Of a DNA stretch of 64,000 nt, positions 16,090 to 26,202 are shown one piece after another. The DNA is from Symbiodinium natans (Eukaryota > Sar > Dinophyceae > Suessiales > Symbiodiniaceae): assembly GCA_905221605.1 (NCBI GenBank), contig CAJNDS010002231.1, positions 37,501 through 101,500 on the forward strand, given 5' to 3'. The notes under the pieces are model-generated. The model had not been told where the DNA came from and did not search any database. It was given only the letters and a program-made list of their open reading frames with translations. The position numbers were made by a program, and so were the translations under genes. Numbering within the stretch: the first letter of the stretch is position 1; every line of letters begins with the position of its first letter.

Positions 16090-18687
16090 TCAAGTTGGTT
16101 GGGTGCGCAGATCAGGCATCAGGAGGTCCCGAAAGTCGGCGCTGTCACCAGCTGCGTCTGCATAGCCCCAAGTCACGACAGATCCATCAGCCCTGACAGC
16201 TGCGAAACTGCGGTTAAAGCCCCTGATGCTCCGCACGTCACGTAGCTGATCTTGCACAGAACCGCTCCAACCTCCGCCGTAGGCATCGCCCCAGGTAACA
16301 ACAGAACCATCCCCTAAGATGGCGGCAAAGGCACCTAAACAAGCCGCCACCTGCTGAACGGCCTTCAGGTGGGTCGACCTTGGTACCCCAGTAACCATCT
16401 TCTAATAAGAGCCCTAAACCCTAAACCCTAAACCCTAAACCCTAAACCCTAAACCCTAACCCTAAACCCTAAACCCTAAACCCTAAACCCTAAACCCTAA
16501 ACCCTAAACCCTAAACCTAAACCCTAAACCCTAAACCCTAAACCCTAAACCCTAAACCCTAAACCCTAAACCCTAAGGCTAATTTGTAAGGGAGCCTTGA
16601 ACCCAAAAAAAAGGAAAAAAGAAACACCACTGGGCCGGCAGGCGACACAGTGTGGCTGTCACCTCCCAGACTAGGGTGGCCCCAGGTGACGAGCGACCCG
16701 TCCTCCCGGATGGCGGCAAAAGCTCCGGCAGTAGCCTGGGTCTCTTCTGGGTGTTGCTTTAAAGCCCTTTAAAAACTATTTACGAATAGGTTCCCTTAAA
16801 AGGGAAAGAAGGGAAATCTAAGATTATCTGAAAGCAGTAGCCTGGATCTCTTGCACCTTCTCAAGTTGCGACTGTACCTTACTTGTGCAATAACCAAAGG
16901 ACCAAACAAGACAACAAAGGATTTAACTGCATTAATTAGTCCTATACAATAAATAGGGAGACCCACAAAGTCTTGAAGCGCGCCCTGTGCAAAGCGAAGT
17001 CGACTGTTTGGCTCAGTAGGGCACTACCTGTATAGTATATACTTGGGCCTTACTTGGAGGTTCATGGTACTTAGTAAGTAAAAGTACAGTTATAATTGGT
17101 TCCTAAGTACCATGAACCTCCAAGTATAATGGGTTCCTGTATAGTAAGTAGCTTGATTGAGGGCCCAACTGATTCTCCTTTCAAGGTACATGGACCCTTG
17201 GGGTATCTTGACACACCCAGAGACTCCAAAACCCCCAAATTCAGGAATATCCCTTAAATCAGAATCGGAACCGTAATATGGTTTTAAGGTCTATTCCTTA
17301 AGGGGTTTAGGGTTTAGGGTTTGGGGTTTAGGGTTTGGGCTGAGGTGCAGTACTGCTGTCGCCGCCCGCGTCCGCATGGCCCCAGGTCACGACTGAGCCA
17401 GCGGCCCGGATTGCAGCAAATGCTCGGTGTGAGGCTTGGATCTTCTTCACGTCCTTGAGCCTTGGGTTTAGGGCTTGGGCTTTAGGGTTCAGGGTCTAGG
17501 GTTTCTGCATGCTTAGATTGCCCTCTTGTGTGGGTTTGGTAACTTGATAAGGGGACCTTGAACCCCAAAAAAGGGGCAAAGGGTACCACCGAGCTACCAA
17601 GTAGCTGATTCTGCACAGCAGCAATGTCACCACCACAGGCGCCATCGCCCCAAGCAACCACAGATCCATCCCTCAAGATTGCAGCGAAAGCCTTAGTTGT
17701 GCAGTAACCCGGGGGAAGTAAAGGTTTACCTTTGGGATTTCATAATCCTAAAAAGGTTAAAGGTTGCCTACTCTACTACTAAGAAGCTCTGCTGCAAGCC
17801 TGGATCTGCAGAACTCCCTTGAGCCGAGCTTGAACAGCACTGCTGTCACCCCCGCAGCTCGCATCACCCCAGGTCACCACAGATCCATCGCCCAAGATCG
17901 CAGCAAAAGCGCCTGACGACGCTTGGATCTGCTGTACGTCTCTGAGTAGCTTTTCTACTTCATGGCTGTTGCCGCCAGAGCGCGTGCTGCCCCAGGTGAC
18001 GACAGATCCATCGTCCAGGATTGCGGCAAAGGCCTCGGTGGTGGACTGGATCTGCCGCACATTCCGCAGGAAGCGCTGCGAAACCCAACCAGTACTAGCA
18101 TGGTTTCGCTCGTGCACGAGGATATCGAAGGGATGAGCACCAAACCGGCCAAAAACACCCCAAATGACCACGGAGCCGTCATCCAGGAGTGCTGCAAACG
18201 CGGCGTCGGAGGCCTGGATGTGTTTCACGTTCTTCAACTGGTGTTGCGCGAGAACAGAATTACTGCCCAAATCCAGTTTTCCCCATACAACGACGGAGCC
18301 GTCGCAAAGAATCGCTGCAAATGCCCCCTTGGAGGCTTGGATTTCTCTCACGTTCTTCAGCTGCACGTGAGGGCCCTCACCCCATGTCACAACAGAGCCG
18401 TCACCAAGAACTGCAGCGGCAGAATTGCGAGTGCGCGAGATTCTAACCTGTCCTACAAGCAAAGCCAACATATCACCAGATCGCAGGCCACACAGATGCA
18501 CAGTTGCCGCTTCGTTTAGAAAAACTCCTGCGGAATTTGTCAGCCTTGCCCTGCCCACGCCAAAGGCTTCCTGCGCCTGCAGCCGTACCTCCTCGACGAA
18601 CGCAGCCTCGTGGGTTCGAAGGTCGGCTGTTCGGCCACTTAGAAGGCTCACTCGGAGAGTGACTGACATTGAAACCATGCCAGCCAT
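16090..18687 (-). CDS. RCC1-like repeat protein with ubiquitin-like N-terminus, 503 aa
   Basis: Six exons: 17788-18687, 17606-17691, 17349-17460, 16842-16877, 16647-16735, 16090-16378 (1512 nt with TGA). The open frame extends upstream only to a GTG, so the ATG at 18687 was taken. Residues about 8-80 (LRVSLLSGRTADLR to DMLALLVGQ) resemble a ubiquitin-like fold. Then come ten repeats of about 41 aa built on AFAAILGDGSVVTWG and QLKNVQQIQAS. RCC1-type blades normally form a propeller; this version is common in dinoflagellates and is often labelled HERC-like, but there is no HECT domain here. Five introns all fall in the second half. Removing them gives perfect repeat spacing, which proves the joins. 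Substrate or partner unknown. Confidence 0.88.
16379..16646 (-). other. Intron 5 of the RCC1-like gene (GT-AG, telomere-filled)
   Basis: 268 nt with flanking GTCG on both sides. Holds a family G remnant (16585-16646) and about 23 CCCTAAA units (16409-16575). Confidence 0.8.
16736..16841 (-). other. Intron 4 of the RCC1-like gene (GC-AG, long duplication)
   Basis: 106 nt. gcagtagcctgg plus seven more bases is present at both ends (16728-16746 and 16834-16852, one mismatch). No telomeric unit. The AG|GC junction lies inside the duplicated sequence. Confidence 0.8.
16878..17348 (-). other. Intron 3 of the RCC1-like gene (GC-AG), nest of elements
   Basis: 471 nt. Contains a family F foldback (about 17028-17215) that is split by a complete family B foldback (17048-17127), and a family H foldback ('ccttaaatcagaatcgg', 'ggttttaaggtctattcctt', 17235-17305). 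The acceptor-side end, on the plus strand 'cttacttgtgcaataacc', resembles family A. Confidence 0.75.
17461..17605 (-). other. Intron 2 of the RCC1-like gene (GC-AG)
   Basis: 145 nt: a truncated family G element next to the donor and degenerate CCCTAAA units next to the acceptor. The AG acceptor lies in a telomeric variant (AAACCCAAG). GCT flanks both sides. Confidence 0.8.
17692..17787 (-). mobile_element. Intron 1 of the RCC1-like gene, family A introner
   Basis: 96 nt, GC-AG. Element ends CTTAGTAGTAGAGTA and, at the other side, inverted CTTAGTTGTGCAGTA. GCTT is duplicated. It sits precisely between repeats 5 and 6. Closest relative in the window: 3305-3418. Confidence 0.85.
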
Positions 18688-18874
18688 CAGACAAGCCTCA
18701 GACTCTGAAACTCGAATCAAACGCACCAGGCAAGATCAGCAAGTGCAGAAGCCGGAATATTCCGACAGACTTAGTCCGTACGAACTAATGTTGCAGCACA
18801 AACAGAAGCGGCTCCAATGGTTTTGCTTGAGCCCCGAAGGTGCCGAACATGCAGGTCTATACTTCTGTTTGTAA

Positions 18875-19205
18875 AATAATATGACATTATGATACTCATG
18901 TATTGATTATATGGACCATAAGCCCGAACACAAGCCCCTTACACCCCCTATCATGGTCAGGGGATTGCAGGCCTGGTTTGGGAGGTAGAGGGTGGATTTT
19001 CATGCGACTCCAGGAGTCGGCAGGTCGCTTCCGAACTGCTGACTACATGAGGCCTACATTGCATACCCTAGGGTTTAGGGTTTAGGGTTTAGGGTTTAGG
19101 GTTTAGGTTGTTTTCTTTTCCCACCCGCCGATAGCTGAGGGCACTGTGCAGGGACTCACTCATTCCGGTCAAAAGGTTGAAGGTTTAAGGTTTAGGGTTT
19201 AGGGA
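18875..19205. other. Upstream spacer of the RCC1-like gene
   Basis: Contains five TTTAGGG units at 19070-19105. 'cttgagcc' at 18826-18833 is an 8-nt match to the complement of the spliced leader's 3' end, too short to call. No gene seen. Confidence 0.35.
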
Positions 19206-19210
19206 TTAGG

Positions 19211-21218
19211 GACTCTGGGTCGGAATCCAAGGAAGTGACAAAGCAGACTCGGGTCGTAGGGCTTGCTGGAGTTTCAGGCACAGGACAACGACCGTCCTCA
19301 AAAGCCACTAGCCTGCCGTCGAACGGTACCACCCACCAGTCAAGCAAGGGACCTACGGTGAGCCTGCACACTGCCACCTTCATCCGGAAAGCCCACAAGC
19401 CCTTAACCCGATTATTCAGAAGGGACTGCCCCCTCTCGTAGTCCTCAACCCCCCCCTAGCCATGAACCCATAAGCCTAAAGGACACAAACCATCACGAGC
19501 CTCTCTACGCAACCCCTAAGAGGGTCCAGGGTTCAGGGTGTAGGTTTCTTAAACCCGAAACCCTAAACCCTAAACCCTAAACCGCAGATCTCCACTGAAG
19601 CCACGGTAGGAGAAGACGAAGGAATGCCCGAAGCCAGAAGGGGGCCTGGAATCTCATTGGCTCAAGAGCACTCTGATCAAGGGAGTCAGACTTGGAGCTG
19701 GAAGGATGCTCATCCAAGAGGTTCCCTAACTTTATATGTATATATATATACATACATACAATGTACATATATGTGCATACATATATACATATATATATAT
19801 ATACACATATACTCCCTTTGAGGCTCTTGAAAGAGGGTACCCAAACCCAAGGGTACAAGCTTAGGGGCTCAAGGCAGAGACCCATGATCTTGGAAATTGA
19901 CGGGTAGCTTATAAGCCCTTAATCCAAAACAGGTTAGGGTTTAGAGTTTAGGGTTTAAGGTTTAGGGTTTAGGGCTTAGGGCTTAGGGCTTAGGGAGGAA
20001 TATCTGGCAAGCCTACCGGGAAGCCAAAGCATATGTATGTATATTATAAATGAATGCATGTACTGAAAATATGTCATGTAATCTGTTTGCATATCTAAAA
20101 ATGAAAAGAGCATATTCCTCATAGTGGATGGTCGCCTGGGGACAAAGGTTACCATCAAGGCGTTTTCGGGGTACAGAGTTCGACTCTGGGGGGGGGGGGG
20201 GGTGGGCGGCCGGCAGGGAATGAAGCGAGGTGTAGCTCAGGGCTCATCTTACTTCTCCAATAGCCAAGGAATGGAAAAGGCTGCGCTTTCCTATATACCC
20301 AAAAAAATATGGGCTAAGTAATTCATGGTTCAAATGCCGTACTTGGAATAAGCACTTGGGATCTACACCCACGCAAGCCTGAATACGTCCCGAAAGCTTT
20401 CTGCCCTAAGCCGTTCAACCATTGCATCCCACCTGTTGTCAGCTGCCCTAAGTAAAGCGTAAAGCGTAAACCGCAAAACCCACAAATCTGAACAACCGAA
20501 AAACCCTAACCCGAAACCCTAAAACCCTAAACCCTAAACCCTGAAACCCTAAAACCCTAAACCCTACTCCTGAAGGCCCTCGGAGCAGCCCAGGAGCTGG
20601 GTGTCCCGGGAATAGAGGCCATTCATCTCACCTTCGCACGCAGGGTTTAGGGTTTAGGGTTTAGGGTTTAGGGTTTAGGGTTCAGGGTTTAGGGTTCAGG
20701 GTTTGGGGTTTAGGGTTTTCTTGCCTAAGCTGGCCCTCGAAAACCTCCGAAATACATTGGGTTTCTGTTCTTAAGTTTAGGGTTTAGGGACGACGAGTCG
20801 GAAAGTGTAGCATATCCCTCTTCCTCAACCACCCTTGAGATCCAAGGTCCGTTTGCACCCCCCCCCCACCCCCGCACCCCCACCACCACCACCCCCTGCA
20901 AACCTATACCACAAAGCAAATCATGTATACGATAAAGGACTGTTAATAAAAGGGGGAACATCCCAATGCGGCAACCCAGAAACAAAAAAAGTGAAAAAAA
21001 GGGTAGCACGGGGCTATCAAGAAAAGGGCTGCCCGCCTAACCTCAACCCTACCCCTATAAACCCTAAACCCTAAACCCTAAAACCTAGATCCTAACCCCT
21101 ATAACCCTTAACCCTAAACCCATTTGTCCCAGGCGCGAATGCTGGAACCGCCCACAAAGAAGCCCACGGGAGGTTCTTTTACTTGGGCAAACCTCGAGCT
21201 GCAGGTCTCTACTACATG
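19211..21218 (+). CDS. Series of plus-strand candidate exons, unknown protein
   Basis: Open plus-strand segments: 19211-19441 (SGSESKEVTKQTRVVGLAG to LTRLFRRDCPLS, stop at 19439), 19589-19725 (STEATVGEDEGMPEARRGPG), 20565-20641 (LLKALGAAQELGVPGIEAIH), 20788-20862 (DDESESVAYPSSSTTLEIQG), 21120-21218 (PFVPGANAGTAHKEAHGRFF then YLGKPRAAGLYYM). The last ends at a family E foldback. The first has its own stop, so two genes are possible. Telomeric tracts and an AT-rich foldback (19730-19850) lie between. No domain recognised. Confidence 0.45.
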
Positions 21219-21313
21219 CTTAAGATTCCCGTCTTCTTCCTTATAACAGCTTTACAGGGAATTGTTATCCTTGTTGTTGGGGGGTGGAGGGATTCTTAAG
21301 CAACTAGCAAGTC
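21217..21313. mobile_element. Foldback element, family E
   Basis: Ends 'gcttaagattccc' and 'gggattcttaagc', perfect inverted repeats, with inner 'ttccttataac' and a G run. Further copies: 36171-36333, 37070-37208, 45289-45388, 47367-47533, 61797-61897 and, diverged, 60430-60562. Confidence 0.8.
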
Positions 21314-21319
21314 TCGGGA

Positions 21320-22030
21320 TCTCTTTTGGATAGTTTGGGTTCTTTGGGCTTTTGTTGGGTGGGGGGGTTTCAAGGGTCAGGAGGAATACCTACTAGGCCC
21401 GGGAGTAATAAACAGGGTACCCTTTCTGATTTTCAGGAGATAATAAGGGAACACCAACCCTAAAGAAAGGAAATAAGGGCCTACTCCCGGTCCTAGCCTA
21501 TGGCCCTGTGGATCGGTTTTTGAGGTTTTGTTTGAGGTTTTAGGGGTTTTGGGTCAGGAGAAATACCTATGGCAGCCACCCTTTGGTAGGCAAACCCCGC
21601 AATCATCATCCAGCGTTTATCAGGGTGCTCACTCTGAACTATAAGGATGTATTTTGTCATCAATAGCGTACCCTAGGGCTCTATGAACACTACATGCCGT
21701 GAGCTGGGCATCGCGGACGCAGGACCGTTGAAACACAAGACTCCGCCCCAAGGTTTGGGGTTTAGTGCATATGTTCAAACCCAGGGAGCTAGAGAGGGGT
21801 ATAGGTTTAATTGAGCTTTAGGCTTTATATATAAGGAGGAGATAACTTCTATGAGAGAATCTGGTTGTAAACCCATTTCCTTGCACCGCCCTTAACACTA
21901 CCGAGACCCCGCCGACCCTTAAAAGCGGTTCCAAACAGGGTATACATACATACCTACCTACATACATACATACATAGTTACATACATGTATATATATATA
22001 TACATATATATATATATGCTATATAAATAC
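21320..22030. other. Non-coding stretch with family J copy and CATA repeats
   Basis: Family J foldback at about 21390-21500. (CATA)n and (TA)n runs at 21945-22020. No convincing exon. Confidence 0.4.
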
Positions 22031-22114
22031 ATATGTGGATATGCGTATCCGTTCTGTATATTCTAAACATACTGTACAGGTTAGGGGCACAGGACCAACC
22101 GCTGCAGTAACCTC

Positions 22115-22405
22115 AGATCCTTGTCTCGACATGCATTCGCTGCAGTGGAGGGGCCCGCCAAACCGCCGTCCGCCCCCGCCGCCCTGCAGCACCCTACACC
22201 CTATGAGAAATATGGGTATTCTCTTGCTTGCCACAGGGTTTCGGGTTTGAAGTATGAGCAGCGCGGTCCTTTCAAAAAAGAGTGCCCCTACAGCATTCAT
22301 GATAGTGCCCGAAATCCTTGCTACGCTCTGACCCTTAAAACCCTCGAAATCCTGAACAACTCAGGCCGCTCAGGCCTCAGGCAGTCTGGTTTTAGGACAA
22401 ACTAG
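22115..22405 (+). CDS. Candidate terminal exon, unknown protein
   Basis: Plus strand reads LSRHAFAAVEGPAKPPSAPA, then HPTPYEKYGYSLACHR, a short in-frame telomere-derived bit, then YEQRGPFKKECPYSIHDSAR and a stop at 22403. The minus strand is open too but Cys/Arg-rich and less convincing. Function unknown. Confidence 0.45.
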   Translation, partial: RSLSRHAFAAVEGPAKPPSAPAALQHPTPYEKYGYSLACHRVSGLKYEQRGPFKKECPYSIHDSARNPCYALTLKTLEILNNSGRSGLRQSGFRTN

Positions 22406-22411
22406 CCCAAA

Positions 22412-22540
22412 GAGTCCATGTGCACTTCTTTGGAGAGAGTGGGACATTCGCGCTCAGAGCAGTTTTCGCATGATCTGCTTTCTTGATGGACTCAAGCGCG
22501 CGGGGGTGGTCGGGGAATTGAAGCGCTCTATTTAAAGGAA
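22412..22540 (-). CDS. Candidate exon, unknown
   Basis: Minus strand reads FPDHPRALESIKKADHAKTA then LSANVPLSPKKCTWTLW. It would be convergent with the preceding plus-strand exon. Confidence 0.4.
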
Positions 22541-22737
22541 GAGGCCTTAATCTTTTTCCCCTACATAGCCGCTATATATACCTTATATAGCCCTGTATAT
22601 CTGAGCCCTAAGGTCCCTTATAAGGTTCAGTCTCTTGATCTATGGGACGACTTCTTAGCCAGTCTTAGCCCAATCCTGGGTGTTTGGTCTAGGGCTCAGG
22701 GCCAAGCAATAAACCCTAAAGCCTAAACGCTAAACCG

Positions 22738-23020
22738 CAGGAGCCCTATTAACCCTATGAACCCTAAACCCTATGAACCCTAAACGCTATGAACCCTATA
22801 AGCCCCATGAACCCTAAACCCTATGAACCTTATAAACCCTCCGAATCTTCACTCGCACGAACCCTATGAACCCAGTAAACCCTGCGAACCCTATGGATCC
22901 TACGAACCCTGTAAACCCTATGCACCCTATGGACCCTTTGGACCCTATGACCCCTAAACCCTAAACCCTAAACCCCAAAACCCCTAAACCCTAAATATGG
23001 ACCCTATGAACCCTGTGAAC
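22738..23020. repeat. Variant array CCCTATGAA
   Basis: About 25 units of a 9-mer related to CCCTATAAA (also CCCTATGGA, CCCTGTAAA). A third independent variant family. Confidence 0.8.
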
Positions 23021-23039
23021 CTGCGAGTGGTTTAAGCCC

Positions 23040-23375
23040 GGCGCCTGATAGGAACCCACCGCGCCAGGCCCGACCAGGCTGGAGGCATCCGCGCCCAGGA
23101 ACCAAAGAGCCAGAAGCAGCGAGCCCCTGTCTTTGGGCCCTAAACCCTAAAAGCCCCAAACCCTAAACCCCAAACCCGAAACTTAACCCTACACCCGAAA
23201 CCGAAACCCTAAACCCTAAACCCTAAACCCTAAACCCTAAACCCTAAACCCTAAACCCTAAACCCTAAACCCTGTACAAGGCCTGCTTGAACAAGCCCCT
23301 CCTGGCGCAGGCCTCCACATGACAAGACCCTCTGGATGATGCATGTGGAGATCGTTTTGAACATCAAGCCTATGC
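23040..23375 (-). CDS. Two candidate exons split by telomeric tract
   Basis: Minus strand: 23290-23375 (IGLMFKTISTCIIQRVLSCG) and 23040-23140 (RGSLLLALWFLGADASSLVG, a hydrophobic stretch that could be a membrane helix). Between them lie about 16 CCCTAAA units (23140-23275). Unknown protein. Confidence 0.4.
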
Positions 23376-23376
23376 C

Positions 23377-23518
23377 CTACTTGGAGGTTCATGGGTAGGT
23401 TTAAGTAGGGTTAGAAGTACCCTAAGCCCTAAACCCTAAACCCTAAACCCTAAAGAGGGTTATAAGCATAGTTGCCATACTTCTAACCCTACTTGTAAGT
23501 GCCCATGAACCTGCAAGG
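23377..23518. repeat. Diverged family B foldback with telomeric insert
   Basis: Ends 'tacttggaggttcatgg' and 'cccatgaacctgcaag'. Inner arms 'gtagggttagaagta' and 'tacttctaaccctac' pair. CCCTAAA units (about 23421-23452) are inserted in the loop. Confidence 0.7.
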
Positions 23519-23749
23519 AACTCTCCCAAAAAACTGTGGGCTTGGTGGTTTAGGGTTTAGGGTTTAGGGTTTAGGGTTTCGGGTTTCGGGTTTAGGGCTC
23601 CGACGCTCAGACGCTCGCACACAGCAAGCAGGGTTTAGGGTTTAGGGCTATTTAGGGCCATTTAGGGTTTAGGGTTTAGGGTCGAAGGCTGTCTTGACCC
23701 CGAAGACCCCTCAGCGATGGGGGCTTTCAGGCGTCCGATACCTCGGTTG

Positions 23750-23870
23750 CCCAGTAACCCAGCGCACCTTTTTTTGCTTGGGTTCATAAGTACGGGAACC
23801 CAACCCCCCCCCCCCCCCCCCCCACCCAAAAAAAAGGGAATATGGGCACTACTGGGCATCCTAGATAAGC
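23750..23870. mobile_element. Foldback element, family G
   Basis: Runs from 'ttgcccagtaacccagc' to 'gggcactactgggcat', with an interior C homopolymer. Related sequence forms part of introns 2 and 5 of the RCC1-like gene and 59371-59481. Confidence 0.6.
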
Positions 23871-23871
23871 C

Positions 23872-23952
23872 CTGCAGCTGAAAATCCTGTTCTTCGCACC
23901 TGAACTCTTGCGCGGATCTACAGTAAAAATCCTTCGATATGCCGAGCTCTGA
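23872..23952 (+). CDS. Candidate terminal exon, unknown
   Basis: Follows a family G element at an AAG boundary. Reads LQLKILFFAPELLRGSTVKI and stops at 23950. Confidence 0.4.
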   Translation: MQLKILFFAPELLRGSTVKILRYAEL

Positions 23953-24225
23953 CCCCTACATTGAGGCAAGGGATTTGGTATGTGGCCGATGGTGTGAGTC
24001 GTAGCCCTTGTTCTCCTAGAATCTCAGCCAAAACCCTTTACCCTACCTAGAGCACCACCAAGAAGAACACAAGCAGTGCAAAAGATAAAGTCGAGGTGTC
24101 AACATCCCCGAAGGTTTTTTTGTCACCCCTTATGCCCGAAACCCTAATCCCACCCTGAACCCTAACCCACCCTAAACCCTAAACCCTAAACCCTAAACCC
24201 TAAACCCTAAACCCCCACACACTGT

Positions 24226-24312
24226 TGAAAGCACCTCCGGTCGGTTCCAGGTCGACAGCATTTCATCAAGCGGGCATCCATCGCCAGAAAGGCGTGTGGG
24301 GTTTCCCTACGC
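24226..24312 (+). CDS. Candidate exon, unknown
   Basis: Plus strand reads VESTSGRFQVDSISSSGHPS; bordered by a CCCTAAA tract at the left. Confidence 0.35.
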
Positions 24313-24683
24313 CCTAAAATTGTAGTTCCTGTTGGGTGGCTAGGTGTTTTGAATATGTACTGTATGTATGGATGTGGAAAAATATGGTGCCTGCAACAAA
24401 GCCTCTATAGGTCGTACTGTTTTTTTGCTTTATCTCTCATCACCGAGAAACTGTTACTGCAGTCGTCAGGCAACAAGCTGTAGGCCCAACCAGAGTCGAA
24501 CCCACTATAACACACATCATCAGCAATACCCTACCTCCTGGGGGTTTACGAAAATACCGGACCCCTGATATAGATCCCAAGTAGTAGGACTCCCTTATAG
24601 TAAGGACCCCAATAAGGTGCCCCAAACTTCGGAAACCCCCTCCTCTTCGTCTGCAACTGCATCCCCTCTCCTGACTCTCCTCA

Positions 24684-24830
24684 CCTAACAGGCGTCATTT
24701 CGCATGACGTCGGGGTGCGCATGCGCTGTTTAAGCCGGCTCCCCTCGTGGTGATCCTTGTCTAGGTAGTGCATGAATCGCAGCAATGTAGTACTCGTTGC
24801 CTCTACACCCAGCGCTGATGCCCACCACTA
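24684..24830 (-). CDS. Candidate terminal exon, unknown
   Basis: Minus strand reads ALGVEATSTTLLRFMHYLDK, DHHEGSRLKQRMRTPTSCEM and stops. Balanced composition, G/C third positions. Confidence 0.45.
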
Positions 24831-25171
24831 CTTGTACGGAGGTAAAAGTTAGGGTTGGGGCATGAAAGCGCTTGAGGAGTCTGGTTTCGGTTTCGGGGTT
24901 TAGGGTTCAGTGCAAAGGGGCTTCGGGTTAAGGGTTTAGGGTTGTTGGAACAGATGGAAACGGGATTCACTTGTCACTTCCTCGTAGGGTTGGTGTGGAG
25001 GGGGAGCGGAAGCCGCTAAGTACAGTATGGTATAGCTCAATCTGGCGGCGAACGCGACATTCAACAGGGCTCAAGAATCCCAACCCTCTCTCTCTCTCTC
25101 TCATAGGCGCTCGAAGTGTCAGGCCTGTCTGAAGAACAGCACCTGCCCTAGACCCATAAACTCTGAACCCC

Positions 25172-25363
25172 AAAACCTGAATGGACCTATCAAAGCTGAG
25201 CAGCTTTGTCTTGCAATGCTGGTAATGTTTGCTATGCCTATTCTGACCGGCCTTGATTGCCCTCCAGCAAATCTATTTTTCACTCTGGGCAAAGCTCAGA
25301 ACGATGCCTCAGGCAGCGACGAGTGGGTTTGCCTCGAAGCATATGACACATCAAGGCAATGCT
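25172..25363 (+). CDS. Candidate exon, unknown
   Basis: Plus frame reads PIKAEQLCLAMLVMFAMPIL, ANLFFTLGKAQNDASGSDEW and stops. A second plus frame (PQAATSGFASKHMTHQGNAE) is also open, so frame is uncertain. Confidence 0.3.
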
Positions 25364-25469
25364 GAAGCCAAGGAACTGAAAGAATGGGGTCATATAACCC
25401 TAAATGGCTGTCATTCCGAAACCCAAACTCTAAACCCTTGTAATTAGGGTTCATTTGGTCCTCAAGGAC

Positions 25470-25990
25470 CGCTGCAATTATGATTTGCGGACGGGGTGCA
25501 TGGCGTCTCCGCATCAGCGGCTTGTCCAAGCCACATGCGCCGTCGCTCCGCAAGGCCTCGGTTTAGGATTTCTAGGGTTTAGGGTTTAGGGTTTAGGGTT
25601 TAGGGTTTAGGGTTTAGGGTCCTCACACGCCAGGCCTTCAATGCCGTCGGACATCTGCCACTGGTGGACCCCATAGCCCTTTGGCGTCCAGAGAAGTCCC
25701 AGCGCTTTTTGCTCGTCTTGGGCAGCATGAAGTCCAGGTCCTTTCCAGTAAGCGCTTCGCCGATTCGGGTCGCCGGGGGTGGGGCTCGGGTGCGGCTCCA
25801 AATGAGCCTTAAAAAGGGTTTATGCTTCATGTACGTTACTATAGGGCTTTTTTTATGTAGAGGGTATACGCCCCCCCCCCCCCCCCCATTTTAGGGCTTC
25901 TTTGGTCCGCAAGGCTGGTCCTTCAGCTGACGACGCACCTCACCTGGCATTTTCGCGCGGCCTTCGGCGGTGATGGAGGCGACGGACAAA
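25470..25990 (-). CDS. Three candidate exons of one minus-strand gene
   Basis: 25895-25990 (VASITAEGRAKMPGEVRRQL), 25619-25820 (IGEALTGKDLDFMLPKTSKK in one frame, GYGVHQWQMSDGIEGLACED in the next) and 25470-25555 (ALRSDGACGLDKPLMRRRHA). The middle exon seems to change frame halfway, so it may be a pseudogene or hold a base error. Telomeric units and C runs separate the exons. Confidence 0.4.
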
Positions 25991-26104
25991 AACCCTAAAC
26001 GCTAAACCCTAAACGCTAAACGCTAAACCCTAAACCCTAAACCCTAAACCCTAAACCCTAAACCCTAAACCCTCTAACCGATCCACAGCCACGCGTTTGG
26101 GATG

Positions 26105-26202
26105 TTCCCCCGAATACTAACAGCCCGTACTGAGATTCTATTTCTGGGAGTACTATAATCCCTCCTCAGGACTGTTAGTATAAGGGGGTACATCTCAACA
26201 AC
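26105..26202. mobile_element. Foldback element, family M
   Basis: Ends 'gggatgttcccccgaata' and 'aagggggtacatctc'; inner arms 'ctaacagccc' and 'ggactgttag'. Second copy 41785-41890, fragments near 20925 and 62740. Confidence 0.75.

Noticed and set aside
17962-18519. 185-codon plus-strand frame opposite the RCC1-like gene, and two shorter ones
   Set aside because: Shadow frames of the repeat-rich, G/C-biased minus-strand exon.
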